DNA from: Synechocystis sp. PCC 7338
GTDB taxonomy: Bacteria > Cyanobacteriota > Cyanobacteriia > Cyanobacteriales > Microcystaceae
Assembly: GCF_018282115.1 (NCBI RefSeq)
Contig: NZ_CP054306.1
Span: 2,837,488-2,901,487 of the forward strand
Length of the DNA stretch: 64,000 nt
Direction: 5' to 3'
The position numbers were made by a program, and so were the translations under genes. Shown in pieces: positions 36,333-46,501 of the stretch (position 1 is the stretch's first letter; each line of letters starts with the position of its first letter). Under the pieces are notes generated by a model, which saw only the letters and a program-made list of their open reading frames with translations, was not told the origin of the DNA and searched no databases.

Positions 36333-38363
36333 CTAATTCCCTGAGAATGGTGGCCCATCTGGTCTTGGTTGACCATCAATGTAGGCGGCTAAATCCCAAG
36401 CTTCTTGCTCCGTTAAAACCCCATCAAACTGGTAGGGCATATTGCCATGGATAAATTCCGCTAGGGTATCAATCCTTGCCATCCCTGCCTGGCGATTGAA
36501 AGAATGGTCTCCCCATAGGGCCGGGCGATAATAGGTGCCACTGCCATAACGGCCCTGCCCCGACGCCCCATGACAAAAAGCACATTTCTGCTCAAAAATT
36601 GCCTGGCCCCGCTTTGCATTCCCCGCCAGTTTGACAATAGGAGGATAGGGCGTTTTGGGTAAGTCTATGTTCAGCACCTGGGCCTGTTCATCCAACCACT
36701 GCATATAGGTGATGAAAGCTTGGAAATCAGGGTTATCGGCCGTAATGGGCAGAGGTTTTCCATTCAGACTATGCTCAAAACAAAGATTGATTCTTTTTTG
36801 TAAATGATCAGTTTCTGGATATTGATATTTCTTCATCATCCCAAACCAGGAAGATGCTTTTGGATTAGCCCCGGCATTTAAATGACAACTGGCGCAATGG
36901 AGCTTGGCGGTGGGCACAAATTCCGGCATTTCCTCATAGGTTTGGGTGGCTAGTTGATAGCCCCGCAGAATACCATTCCAATGGCTATTATCCCAGGTTG
37001 TTATCGGTTCGCTGGGGGGAGAAACAACTTGGGGATCAATTTGAGTGGGGAGGGCATCGGCAAAGGTAAAACTAAAATCTGCCGAGGCAAATTTTTTCAC
37101 ATTGCTGCTCCGAGCAATGGAATGACAACCCATACAGGAAGAAGTTTCCTGAATATAGGTTTCCATAGTGGTATTGGCTAACAGAGCCGGCAAAACACGA
37201 AAAACGGTGTCGGGATTGTTATCTGTCGGCGGCTTGGGAATGGCCCATTGAGCATTGATTAACTGATAGTTGGCCCAAACGGAATCCCCCAGTCCTCGTT
37301 GCACAAGGCGATTGAGCTCAACAATGTTATCCACCGCCTTAGTGGGTTGACTGCAATCAGGATTTTCGGAGGGAATAGGGATTTTACGGGTAACTTGGTT
37401 GGGAATACCAGGTTCCGTTTGTTGATTAGTTAGGCAATTGACACACCGATCGCCATGGAAAGAAAAGGCTGTATTGCTAGAAGAATCATGCTCTAAGCCA
37501 GGCACATTGTCCACCTGTTCATAGGTGGACCAAATCCACTGGGGTGCACTGGGGGTTTTATACATAATGTGGAAACCCACCAAACCCACCTGGCGTAGTT
37601 GATGTTCCTTGGTGGTTAAATTCTGCACATAGGCCGGCACTGTGTGGAAGCGGCTGGATTCTTCTGGGTTAATTTCCCGCCAAGCGGCCTTAATCAAAAT
37701 AGAGCCATCGGGGGCATTGATTTTAGGTAAAAGAGCCTGTTGTTCTGGGTTATAAAGCTCATTTTCCACCACATAATCAAACAACACCTTATTCATGCGA
37801 ATTTCGTAACGCACCACGTTGCCCCACTGATCAGTCAAAGTTCCCGGCAGGGCCCCATCCGCTTTAGTGGGTTGAAAGTCGTCGTTAAGCACTTCATCAA
37901 CCTTACTTTGGCGAAAGAGAATTTTGGTTGCCCTGTCACCAACTAAGTCATTAGGTAAGGGTTCATTACTATTCCATGGCTTTGGTGCAACTCCATTGGG
38001 TAAATAAACTTCACTGGTTTCTTTCCAGGTTTCCCACACCCTCGGCCCTGGAGCGTTGATAGCCAAATTTTTATCTGGAACTCCCCGATCGCCGACCATA
38101 GCAGGCCAATTAAGGGCAATAAATTCCTGCCAGGCAAAGGTATCCACTGCCCGTTGCACAATATTGAAATTACTTTGCTTGAGTTCCCCTTCCACGTCTG
38201 CCGGCAACTGCCAACTAATAGCAAGGGGAGATAATTTGGCATTACAAACCTTAGGCAAAGGGATAGTGGGAACGATTTTAGAGCTGACTGGAGTTACCAG
38301 AGAAAAAAACAGCACAAAAATAATTATAACTAGGGCATAAGCCATAATTCTTCCTATTTTCAT
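36333..38363 (-). CDS. Exported multi-heme c-type cytochrome
   Basis: 676 residues with an N-terminal membrane/signal segment (residues 5-28). Three CxxCH heme sites: CMGCH at 410-414, CASCH at 490-494, CAFCH at 594-598; a further CVNC at 307-310 lacks the His. The final 100 residues are a small cytochrome c domain (GNAKRGQAIFEQKCAFCHG). The N-terminal 300 residues are a separate domain not recognised. It is 31 bp downstream of the MncA-like bicupin gene on the same strand, so the two are probably co-transcribed and act in the periplasm. Confidence 0.85.
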   Translation of the reverse strand: MKIGRIMAYALVIIIFVLFFSLVTPVSSKIVPTIPLPKVCNAKLSPLAISWQLPADVEGELKQSNFNIVQRAVDTFAWQEFIALNWPAMVGDRGVPDKNLAINAPGPRVWETWKETSEVYLPNGVAPKPWNSNEPLPNDLVGDRATKILFRQSKVDEVLNDDFQPTKADGALPGTLTDQWGNVVRYEIRMNKVLFDYVVENELYNPEQQALLPKINAPDGSILIKAAWREINPEESSRFHTVPAYVQNLTTKEHQLRQVGLVGFHIMYKTPSAPQWIWSTYEQVDNVPGLEHDSSSNTAFSFHGDRCVNCLTNQQTEPGIPNQVTRKIPIPSENPDCSQPTKAVDNIVELNRLVQRGLGDSVWANYQLINAQWAIPKPPTDNNPDTVFRVLPALLANTTMETYIQETSSCMGCHSIARSSNVKKFASADFSFTFADALPTQIDPQVVSPPSEPITTWDNSHWNGILRGYQLATQTYEEMPEFVPTAKLHCASCHLNAGANPKASSWFGMMKKYQYPETDHLQKRINLCFEHSLNGKPLPITADNPDFQAFITYMQWLDEQAQVLNIDLPKTPYPPIVKLAGNAKRGQAIFEQKCAFCHGASGQGRYGSGTYYRPALWGDHSFNRQAGMARIDTLAEFIHGNMPYQFDGVLTEQEAWDLAAYIDGQPRPDGPPFSGN

Positions 38364-38394
38364 GCCATTATTCTCCCTTGGTATTTATAAGTAA

Positions 38395-39579
38395 TTATTG
38401 TTGAGTTGGTAGAGAAAAAATTGTGTCTTGCACTGGTAATTGTTTGGTTAATTCTGGTGAAATTTGGAAAGTATTTCCTAACACCGAGCTAGGATTGCTG
38501 GCTAACCAATTACTTAGATCAATACTCTGGTAATCCCCATCATTGAAAACCACTAAAATATCCAACGATTTTTTGGAACTGTTGCGGAGGGCATGGCCAT
38601 AACCCTTGGGTACGTAACCCACATCCCCTTGTTGCAGACGACTCACACTGGCTTTACCTTCCGAAGCAAAAACGGTTAAATCCATTTCGCCATCGAGAAT
38701 ATATTGCCACTCGTCCGCATTGGGATGCCAATGGAGTTGACGCATGGCCCCTGGTTCCAAATGAATTAAAGCGCCGGTCATATTAAAACTGCCGGGAAAT
38801 TCCTTGGCGCTGGCTAACCTCAATTCGTTGCCGCCCAGGGAAACTAAGGGTTGTTGCCCTAAGAGATTATGGGTGTGGGGCACTTCAATTTTGGCCGTTT
38901 GCCCCTGGGGAGTCGCGCTAGCCAAGGAGCCAGAAGCTGGGCCGTAGGAGGAAATATAAACCTGTTTTTTGGGCAATTGGGCCACCTGGGCCGCTGTCCA
39001 ACCTAAATTTTCTTCCACCCAGGCGATCGGGGTGTGGGAAAGCCAATCGGTAACGCTAAAGGTTGCCCCTTCGGAAAAGGTGCCGTCGTTGAACACCAGC
39101 AAAAATTTCGCAGTGCCGGGACCAATGCCCTCAATACTGTGGCCCCAACCCCGGGGAAAATACCAAAGCCCTCCCTTATCCACGTCGGCAATTTCCACTT
39201 TCCCTTCGGGACTGGTGAGGGTAATGCGAGTTCTGCCTTCCATCACATACGCCCATTCCGCGGCGTTGGCGTGCCAATGTAATTCCCGAATAGCCCCCGG
39301 TTCTAAGCTCATATAAACCCCGGCCATACCCTTACTGACAGGAAAATTATAGGTGCCCACCTGTTTGGTGGTGCCGCCGTCATAAAGCACTAGGGGAGTT
39401 TTGTTAAAGGCATAGCTAAAAGCTGGTAAATCCTTACCCCAAACCACATTGGAGAGCGATCGCCATTGTTGACTTTGGGCAATAGTGGGGGAAAAAATTC
39501 CCAGATAAATTACCAATAAAACGCTCAATCCCACCCACAAAAACCGCCGTCTCAGCTTTCCCATTATCGAATCAACCAT
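38395..39579 (-). CDS. mncA: Exported bicupin, oxalate decarboxylase-like (MncA)
   Basis: 394 residues. The N-terminus carries an Arg-triplet (KLRRRFLWVG) and a hydrophobic stretch ending near AQSQQ, consistent with Tat export. Two cupin domains have metal motifs HWHANAAEW (His101, His103, Glu108) and HWHPNADEW. Synechocystis MncA is a Tat-exported Mn2+ cupin with oxalate decarboxylase-like fold (established). It pairs with the downstream cytochrome gene in this order. A stress or metal role is likely; the enzyme substrate in vivo is unproved. Confidence 0.88.
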   Translation of the reverse strand: MVDSIMGKLRRRFLWVGLSVLLVIYLGIFSPTIAQSQQWRSLSNVVWGKDLPAFSYAFNKTPLVLYDGGTTKQVGTYNFPVSKGMAGVYMSLEPGAIRELHWHANAAEWAYVMEGRTRITLTSPEGKVEIADVDKGGLWYFPRGWGHSIEGIGPGTAKFLLVFNDGTFSEGATFSVTDWLSHTPIAWVEENLGWTAAQVAQLPKKQVYISSYGPASGSLASATPQGQTAKIEVPHTHNLLGQQPLVSLGGNELRLASAKEFPGSFNMTGALIHLEPGAMRQLHWHPNADEWQYILDGEMDLTVFASEGKASVSRLQQGDVGYVPKGYGHALRNSSKKSLDILVVFNDGDYQSIDLSNWLASNPSSVLGNTFQISPELTKQLPVQDTIFSLPTQQ

Positions 39580-39730
39580 AGTGATGCTGGAATGATCACA
39601 ATCCAGTGATAAAAATTGTCTTTATCTGGAAAATAAACGAGGATTGTGGGGAAGGTAACACCCTGTTAACAAAATGTAACTGATACTAAGGGGAGTATTT
39701 CAGCAGTGAAATGGAGGCATTTTTAGGTAA

Positions 39731-42265
39731 TTATTTATTAGAAGAAATTAACAAACATTGACCATCGGGACAGAGGTCTTCCAATTCAATTACCACCGGT
39801 TTGATAGCCCAGATGTCTTCGGCATATTCCCGAATAGTACGATCCGAAGAAAATTTACCCATGCGAGCTACATTTAAAATTGCCATGCGAGCCCAGTTTT
39901 CTTGATCTTTGTAAGCTTCTCCCACCTTGTTTTGACAGTCCACATAGGCCTGGAAATCGGCAAAAACCAGATAAGGATCATTGCCCAACAGGGAATCCAT
40001 TAAAGGACGAAATAGTCCCGTATCACCGTGGGAAAAAAAGCCACTGTTAATCAGATCCACCACGGCTTTAAGGTTGGGGTTGTTATTGTAATACTGCCAG
40101 GGTTGATAGCCTTCGACCAGGGCTTTTTCCACCTCTGGAGTGGTCAGGCCAAAGAGGAAAAAGTTTTCTGCCCCCACCTCTTCTCGAATTTCGATGTTTG
40201 CTCCGTCCAAAGTGCCAATGGTTAAAGCGCCATTCATGGAAAATTTCATATTCCCCGTACCGGAAGCTTCTTTCCCCGCGGTGGAAATTTGTTCCGACAG
40301 ATCGGCGGCGGGATAGACCCTTTGACCAAATTTAACGTTATAGTCCGGCAAAAAGATAACTTTCAGGCGATCGCCAATGGTGGGGTCATTGTTCACCACA
40401 TCGGCCACGGAGTTGATCAACTTGATAATTAATTTGGCAGTGAAATAACTGGGGGCCGCCTTACCACCATAGATAAAGGTGCGGGGAGTGATATCGAGAT
40501 CGGGATTATTTTTAATCTGCAAATAGAGATGGACGACATGGAGAATATTCAAATGTTGCCGTTTATATTCATGGATGCGTTTTACCTGCACATCAAATAG
40601 GGAATCGGGATTGACGACTAAATCGCTCTGGGCCTTGATATAGTGCGCTAAATCCTGTTTAACTTCCCGTTTCACCTGTCGCCAATCTTGGCGGAATCCA
40701 GCTAGGTCAGCGAAGGGTTCTAGTTGCTTCAACTCATCCAGGTTTTTGATCCAGCCCTCACCAATGCGGGAAGAAATTAGATTACTCAGGCGGGGATTAC
40801 TGAGCACCATCCAACGACGGGGGGTAACTCCGTTGGTTTTGTTGCTAAATTTTCCTGGCCAGAGTTCATAAAAATCCTTCAAAATGGTCTCTTTCACCAG
40901 TTCACTATGTAACGCTGCCACTCCATTAATGGCATGGGAACCCACTGTGGCTAGATAGGCCATACGCACCGACTTTTCCCCGGCTTCGTCAATGATGGAC
41001 AATCGAGCCAGGCGATCGCCGTCGTTGGGATATTTAATCCGCACTTGATCAAGGAAACGTTGATTAATTTCGTAAATAATTTCTAAATGCCTAGGCAACA
41101 TTTGGCCAAATAGGGGCAAAGACCATTTTTCCAGGGCCTCCGGTAGTAGGGTGTGGTTGGTAAACCCCAAAGTAGCCTCCGTAATGCCCCAGGCCTGTTG
41201 CCATTCATAGTGGTGTTCATCCACTAAAAGACGCATCAATTCCGCCACTGCAATGGAGGGGTGGGTGTCATTCATTTGCACCGCAAAATGTTCGTGAAAA
41301 TTCTTCAGAGTGGGATTGTCTGATAGATGGATGCGGATCATATCCTGGAGGGAACAGGAAACAAAAAAGTATTGTTGTGCCAGGCGCAACTCTTTGCCCT
41401 GGATTTGTTCATCGTTGGGATAGAGCACCTTGGTGAGATTTTCGGAAGTAACTTTATCCTGCACAGCGCCATAGTAGTCCCCCATGTTGAACCGCTGAAA
41501 ATCGAAGGATTCCGCCGCTTCCGACTTCCAGAGCCGCAAATTGTTGGCGGTACTAACTCGGTAACCCAAAATGGGAGTGTCGTAGGGAATACCTTTGACT
41601 AAGTTGTTGGGAACCCACCGCACTCGATAATTGCTTTGATGGTCGGTGTAGGGTTCTGTGTGACCCCCTAGTTTCACCAACACAGCCGCCTCTGGGCGGG
41701 CAATTTCCCAGGGATTACCCAACTGTAACCATTTATCTGTGATTTCCACCTGCCAACCGTCTTCAATTTCCTGGTCAAAAATGCCGAATTCGTAGCGGAT
41801 GCCGTAGCCGATCGCCGGAATTTCCAGGGTGGCGAGGGAATCCATAAAGCAGGCCGCCAAACGACCCAAACCACCGTTACCCAAACCTGGCTCTTCTTCT
41901 ATATCAATCAACTCCTCTAGGTTTAACCCCGACTCCTCCACTGCCTGCTTAACCGGCTCCCACAGTCCCAGATTGATTAGGTTATTGCCTAGATGGGGCC
42001 CCAAAAGATACTCCGCCGACAGGTAAGCCACCACCCGATTGTCGCAGTTGAGATAGGTTTGCACCGTATTTAACCACCTTTGTAATAGGCGATCGCGGAT
42101 GGTGTAGGCCAGGGCCATATAACAATCATGCTTAGTGGCAATGCCAGGAAATTTTCCCTGGAGATAAAACAGGTTATCGGCCAAGGCCCGCTTCAGGGTT
42201 TCCACGCTCAGACCAGTGCGGTCGTCTTCCACCTGAATGAGAGGATTGGTGGTGTTAAAAGCCAT
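39731..42265 (-). CDS. glgP: Glycogen phosphorylase
   Basis: 844 residues from the ATG at 42265; a TTG at 42310 is not favoured. LGNGGLGRLAACFMDSLATL and FGIFDQEIEDGWQVE are conserved N-terminal blocks; VKRIHEYKRQHLN and the PLP site GTGNMKFSMNGALTIGTLDG are present. It releases glucose-1-phosphate from glycogen. A second cyanobacterial paralogue exists in the genus. HIP1 octamers lie at several places in the gene. Confidence 0.96.
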   Translation of the reverse strand: MAFNTTNPLIQVEDDRTGLSVETLKRALADNLFYLQGKFPGIATKHDCYMALAYTIRDRLLQRWLNTVQTYLNCDNRVVAYLSAEYLLGPHLGNNLINLGLWEPVKQAVEESGLNLEELIDIEEEPGLGNGGLGRLAACFMDSLATLEIPAIGYGIRYEFGIFDQEIEDGWQVEITDKWLQLGNPWEIARPEAAVLVKLGGHTEPYTDHQSNYRVRWVPNNLVKGIPYDTPILGYRVSTANNLRLWKSEAAESFDFQRFNMGDYYGAVQDKVTSENLTKVLYPNDEQIQGKELRLAQQYFFVSCSLQDMIRIHLSDNPTLKNFHEHFAVQMNDTHPSIAVAELMRLLVDEHHYEWQQAWGITEATLGFTNHTLLPEALEKWSLPLFGQMLPRHLEIIYEINQRFLDQVRIKYPNDGDRLARLSIIDEAGEKSVRMAYLATVGSHAINGVAALHSELVKETILKDFYELWPGKFSNKTNGVTPRRWMVLSNPRLSNLISSRIGEGWIKNLDELKQLEPFADLAGFRQDWRQVKREVKQDLAHYIKAQSDLVVNPDSLFDVQVKRIHEYKRQHLNILHVVHLYLQIKNNPDLDITPRTFIYGGKAAPSYFTAKLIIKLINSVADVVNNDPTIGDRLKVIFLPDYNVKFGQRVYPAADLSEQISTAGKEASGTGNMKFSMNGALTIGTLDGANIEIREEVGAENFFLFGLTTPEVEKALVEGYQPWQYYNNNPNLKAVVDLINSGFFSHGDTGLFRPLMDSLLGNDPYLVFADFQAYVDCQNKVGEAYKDQENWARMAILNVARMGKFSSDRTIREYAEDIWAIKPVVIELEDLCPDGQCLLISSNK

Positions 42266-42458
42266 GGGGAGGTGCTCCGTTAATGGTGTGCCTTTTCCTA
42301 TAGTGTGCAACTGCCATTAAAGTTTGGTTAGGAATGGGGACATTTGTTGGACTTCTTAACAAAATCGGCGAATCATAACAAACCGTTACAAATCCCGATG
42401 GCCCTTGCCTTCTGTGCCTAGAATGGTCGTAATTTGTCGCCGTTGCGAGGAGTGCCCC

Positions 42459-43316
42459 ATGACCATTGCCCACCGTGATGCCCGGGATTACCAGATTATT
42501 TTTCTCTGTAGCTTTTTGAGTTTGGGAATATTGGCACGGGACTGGAGTTTGACCCCTTTGGCGATCGCCATTATTTTGACCACAACATTGGTGGTGCAAT
42601 GCCTATTTACCATCAATCAACAGGGTAATTTTGGCCGTTGGTTTTCCTTGCATACATGGCAAAGTTTTTTGGGACATCAGGGTTGGAAAAGTGCTCTGAT
42701 CACGGGTTTGGGCCTTTGTTTGCTGTTGCGGGCTAACCATTTATCCACTTTGATACTGGCTAGTAGTTTGGCGATCGCCAGTAAGTTCCTGTTGCAAGCC
42801 TGGGGCAAACATTGGTTTAATCCCGCCAACTTTGGCATCATTGCCGCTTTGACCCTGACGGGGGATGCCTGGGTTTCCCCGGGACAATGGGGTACTACTC
42901 TCTGGCTGGGGGCCATGTTCTTGGCCGCTGGGGGGTTGGTGTTGGGCAGAGTGGGACGGTGGGACACATCGGTAATGTTTTTAGTAGTCTATGCCGGGCT
43001 GGATTTACTGCGTAACGCTTGGTTGGGGTGGCCTCCGGAAGTTAGTTTCCATCACCTGGAAAATGGCAGTCTATTGGTATTTGCCCTGTTCATGCTCACC
43101 GATCCCCGCTCCATTCCCAATGGCCGCCCTGCTCGTTTAATCTGGTCCACGGCGATCGCCATGGTCAGTTTAATTTTGCAATATTACTTTTACCTTCCCA
43201 CTGCCCTATTTTGGGCCCTATTTCTACTTTCCCCCCTCACCGTATTGCTAGACCGTCAGTTTCCTGCCCCTCGTTTTCAATGGTGGCAAAAAGCCAAACC
43301 TGTACCATCAAATTAA
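42459..43316 (+). CDS. RnfD/NqrB-like membrane protein
   Basis: 285 residues from the ATG at 42459, with GAGGAG about 8 bases upstream. It has about nine hydrophobic helices. HWFNPANFGIIAALTLTGDAW and LVFALFMLTDPRSIPNGRPAR are the RnfD/NqrB signature blocks, normally near the flavin-linked Thr. No other rnf/nqr genes are in the window, so it acts alone or with distant partners. Its role in cyanobacteria is unclear. Confidence 0.8.
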   Translation: MTIAHRDARDYQIIFLCSFLSLGILARDWSLTPLAIAIILTTTLVVQCLFTINQQGNFGRWFSLHTWQSFLGHQGWKSALITGLGLCLLLRANHLSTLILASSLAIASKFLLQAWGKHWFNPANFGIIAALTLTGDAWVSPGQWGTTLWLGAMFLAAGGLVLGRVGRWDTSVMFLVVYAGLDLLRNAWLGWPPEVSFHHLENGSLLVFALFMLTDPRSIPNGRPARLIWSTAIAMVSLILQYYFYLPTALFWALFLLSPLTVLLDRQFPAPRFQWWQKAKPVPSN

Positions 43317-43360
43317 GCTAGGATGTGCCATTGGCCGGATAACTTTTTCCCCTTCCCCCA

Positions 43361-45154
43361 ATGACCCTATCCCTGTCCCTGGGCCAACGCCTCGATGACC
43401 GTTACCTGATCCAACTCCACTTAGGTGCCAGTTTCCCTGGTCAACAATACCTCGCCCACGACACCCATCGCTTCGATGAGCCTTGCACCATTACAGTTGT
43501 GACCTCCTTCCCTGGGGACAAAACCGGCAATTTATTTAAGCAACAGGCGGAAATACTCTACGCCCTCGACCATCTCCAAATTGCTAATTTTCGAGAATTT
43601 TTTGTCCTGGGGACAGAGCTTTACCTAGTCCAAGATTTTATCGAAGGGCAATCCTACTGGGATTTGCTCAAGGGCTGCCGCAGTCAGGGTAAGGCCTTTA
43701 CCGAATCGGAAGTACGTCAATGGTGCCGTCAATTGTTGCCGGTGTTGCGCTATCTCCATAGCCAAAAAATTTGCCATGGTCAGATTAACCTAGAACATGT
43801 GGTGCGGCGGGGAGTGGATGCCCTGCCGGTGTTGGTGAATTTTAGCCATAGTCAGTATTATTGCGGTGCCCCAGGGGAAGATCGGAGGGATTTGCACAAC
43901 TTGGCCTTGGGGGCGATCGCCTTGCTGACGGGGGTCGTTAATCCTAATGCCCCTGGGGAAGAAGTTTTATCCTCCGTTGCCCTTAGTCCAGAATTTCGCC
44001 AACTACTATTGCAATGCTCGTCCTGGCCTCCCCTGGTAGATTTGTCTACTTTGGCAGACAATTTAAACAATTTGCCGCTAACCAAGGGGGGCGGAGAAGC
44101 GGAGGAAGCCTCTCTACCCTTGGCTAATCAAACTTCCTGGCCTTTTCATTTTTCTACCACAGTAAAAACCATGGTCCGAGTCGATGGGTTCAAGGGGCTG
44201 GTGAAAAAATCGCTCATCTTGCTGGGATTGATGGCGATCGCCATGGTCATGGGTTGGGGGGCTGGACAGTTATGGCTCCGGGATCAACAACGGGCCATTT
44301 TGCAGAGTTTGGAATCAGACGAACCAGGGGATGATGCACCGCAAAAAACGGACTTGGAGATCAAAAATGAGATCCGGGCCCGCCGGCTTAATTTGGGCAT
44401 TTCTCCCCAAAGGTTCCAAGCCCTAGTGGATGATGGTTTAGCTTTTCAGTTGAACATTGACCCCGGGGAAATAACTGCTAATACCAACAATACCGGCAAC
44501 AATAATGATGGACTTCCGACCCTAGGCACCCCAGAAGAACGAATGGCCATGACCATTGCGGTGTTGGATGCTCTGGAGGGCTTGGACCGGGATGCGATTC
44601 GGGATTTTGCTCAAAATAATTCTGGCGATCGTCGACGCTGGATTCCCCAGGTGAACCAATTGCGCCTCAGTAGCCGTAGTTTTTACGATTTGGTCAATGC
44701 CCGCTTCCGTCACCATTTGCCCATGGTCAGTCTTACTTCGTTGGAGGAACCGGAATTTGAACAGCGCCCCCTAGCCCAGGTGTGGAATGCCATAGCCTTT
44801 GGTAGTTTGACTAGCCTAGAGGATGAAAGCCATTACCAAAGACTCAGTTTTGGGGGTACCGATCAACTCAATCTCAGGGGCACCCTGGAACCAGGCAAGG
44901 GCTATGCCTATGCCATCACCATCCCCCCCACAGAACAATTCAGCCTGGAGTTGAATGCTCCCCCCAGTACCCGTCTTTCTTTTTATCCCCCCACTGGGCC
45001 GGAGATAATTTTGCAAAACTCCGCCATTCACCGCTGGTCTGGCCCCACTGCTCAAACTGGGTACTATGAATTGGTGATTACATCAGAAGCCAAGGAGGCG
45101 ATCGACTTTGATTTGGAGTTGCGGGTGATGCGGACTAATTTTTCTCCCCTATAA
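43361..45154 (+). CDS. Degenerate protein kinase-like membrane protein
   Basis: 597 residues. Residues 10-235 look like a Ser/Thr kinase fold (RLDDRYLIQLHLGASFPGQQ, YLVQDFIEGQSYWDLL) but the HRD loop is HGQINLEH and the DFG position reads NFSHSQ, so catalysis is doubtful. A membrane segment lies near 285-305, then an acidic Asn-rich linker. The C-terminal 250 residues hold IPQVNQLRLSSRSFYDLVNA and a beta-rich PPC-like domain (LRGTLEPGKGYAYAITIPP). Probably a membrane-anchored pseudokinase; ligand or partners are unknown. Confidence 0.75.
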   Translation: MTLSLSLGQRLDDRYLIQLHLGASFPGQQYLAHDTHRFDEPCTITVVTSFPGDKTGNLFKQQAEILYALDHLQIANFREFFVLGTELYLVQDFIEGQSYWDLLKGCRSQGKAFTESEVRQWCRQLLPVLRYLHSQKICHGQINLEHVVRRGVDALPVLVNFSHSQYYCGAPGEDRRDLHNLALGAIALLTGVVNPNAPGEEVLSSVALSPEFRQLLLQCSSWPPLVDLSTLADNLNNLPLTKGGGEAEEASLPLANQTSWPFHFSTTVKTMVRVDGFKGLVKKSLILLGLMAIAMVMGWGAGQLWLRDQQRAILQSLESDEPGDDAPQKTDLEIKNEIRARRLNLGISPQRFQALVDDGLAFQLNIDPGEITANTNNTGNNNDGLPTLGTPEERMAMTIAVLDALEGLDRDAIRDFAQNNSGDRRRWIPQVNQLRLSSRSFYDLVNARFRHHLPMVSLTSLEEPEFEQRPLAQVWNAIAFGSLTSLEDESHYQRLSFGGTDQLNLRGTLEPGKGYAYAITIPPTEQFSLELNAPPSTRLSFYPPTGPEIILQNSAIHRWSGPTAQTGYYELVITSEAKEAIDFDLELRVMRTNFSPL

Positions 45155-45300
45155 TTTTGAACGCAATAAAGCATTTCGAGAATTTCTTTCAGTTGAAACC
45201 TTTATTTCACCAGGTTTCTTAACCTAATCCTAACCTTGTCGGATCCTCAAATTCCTATCCTAGGATGGATATAACGGAGAATTTTGGGTGATTGACTGAC

Positions 45301-46311
45301 ATGGAAACAGCGGCACACACTTTTGGTAAGCTGGCAATTTTCGCTTTTGGTAAACACACTGAAAAAATTTTCAAATATGCCCCCAGGGTTTTAAAGGATC
45401 AAGACCCCGAGGATCTACATCAATTACGGGTGGGGGTGCGGCGACTGCGGACGGCGATCGTCGGTTTTGAGGCCGCAGTGCAATTACCCAAGGGGCTCAC
45501 AGAAGGAAGGGTAGGGAAAATAGGTAAACGCCTGGGGGTACAGCGGGACAATGACGTTTTGCAGGAAATTTTGCTTAGTAAATATTTGCCCCATCTCCCC
45601 AAAAACGAGCAGGGTTATTTAAATAAAGTTCTCAAATATCTACAAAAGGAACGGAAACACGCTTTCAAAGCAACCTATAAGCTATTAACCCACGAAAAAT
45701 TTGCCCGGTTCAAACAGCACTGCCAAGACTGGCTGGACCGCCCCCAACTTACTGTCCTAGGGAGCCTGGCGATCGCCGATGTCTTAGCGGATTTACTGTT
45801 ACCTCAACTGGCGGAATTTTTCCTTCACCCCGGTTGGTTAGTGGGTACGGAAATCGTCCCCAATCCCGATGGCATGGCCCAGGCCCAACAACGTCGTTGT
45901 ATTTCCCTGAGTCCGCCCGCCATTGAAATCCTATTGGATGGGGAAGAACTAGTTCTGCACGATCTACGCAAGCAAGCAAAACGCATCCGTTACCAGATGG
46001 AGTTATTCAGCGACTACTACGGACAGGAATATCAAGAATTGTTAGCCAAGGTGAAAATAACCCAGGAAATTTTGGGTAGCTTACAGGACAGTTTCGTCTT
46101 GAGGGCCATGGTGGAGCAATACCTTGATGTGGATCTAAAAAAACTCTGTCCCCAATGGAATGCCATTTTCCACGGCGATCGCCTGGGATATTGGGACCAA
46201 TGGCAACCAATACAGAGCCAGTTTATTGATTCTGGGTACCGTCACCAATGCCGGCAACTAGTGCAAAACCCTCTCGTAAAAAGTGACCAGTCAACTTCTA
46301 GTGACTTTTAA
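45301..46311 (+). CDS. CHAD-domain protein
   Basis: 336 residues from the ATG at 45301. PEDLHQLRVGVRRLRTAI and VLHDLRKQAKRIRYQMELF are the two conserved His/Arg/Lys-rich CHAD helices that bind polyphosphate; KIGKRLGVQRDNDVLQEI follows the first. The domain occurs alone here, without CYTH. It may act at polyphosphate granules (family knowledge). Confidence 0.87.
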   Translation: METAAHTFGKLAIFAFGKHTEKIFKYAPRVLKDQDPEDLHQLRVGVRRLRTAIVGFEAAVQLPKGLTEGRVGKIGKRLGVQRDNDVLQEILLSKYLPHLPKNEQGYLNKVLKYLQKERKHAFKATYKLLTHEKFARFKQHCQDWLDRPQLTVLGSLAIADVLADLLLPQLAEFFLHPGWLVGTEIVPNPDGMAQAQQRRCISLSPPAIEILLDGEELVLHDLRKQAKRIRYQMELFSDYYGQEYQELLAKVKITQEILGSLQDSFVLRAMVEQYLDVDLKKLCPQWNAIFHGDRLGYWDQWQPIQSQFIDSGYRHQCRQLVQNPLVKSDQSTSSDF

Positions 46312-46501
46312 AGTTTATTCCTGATAGTTTCTCCAACGGAAAAAGCAATTATCTTCACTTCAGGTTAGGGAATGGGTGATGGTCTGAAGACGCGGTTATG
46401 TTCAAGGCACTCTTTAGCATGTATGGTTTAGCTTCTTCTGAAATCTGGGCTGCCACTACAATTAATCTAGGGGTACCAGTCCCTCTGCCAAAGGAAAGTC
46501 C

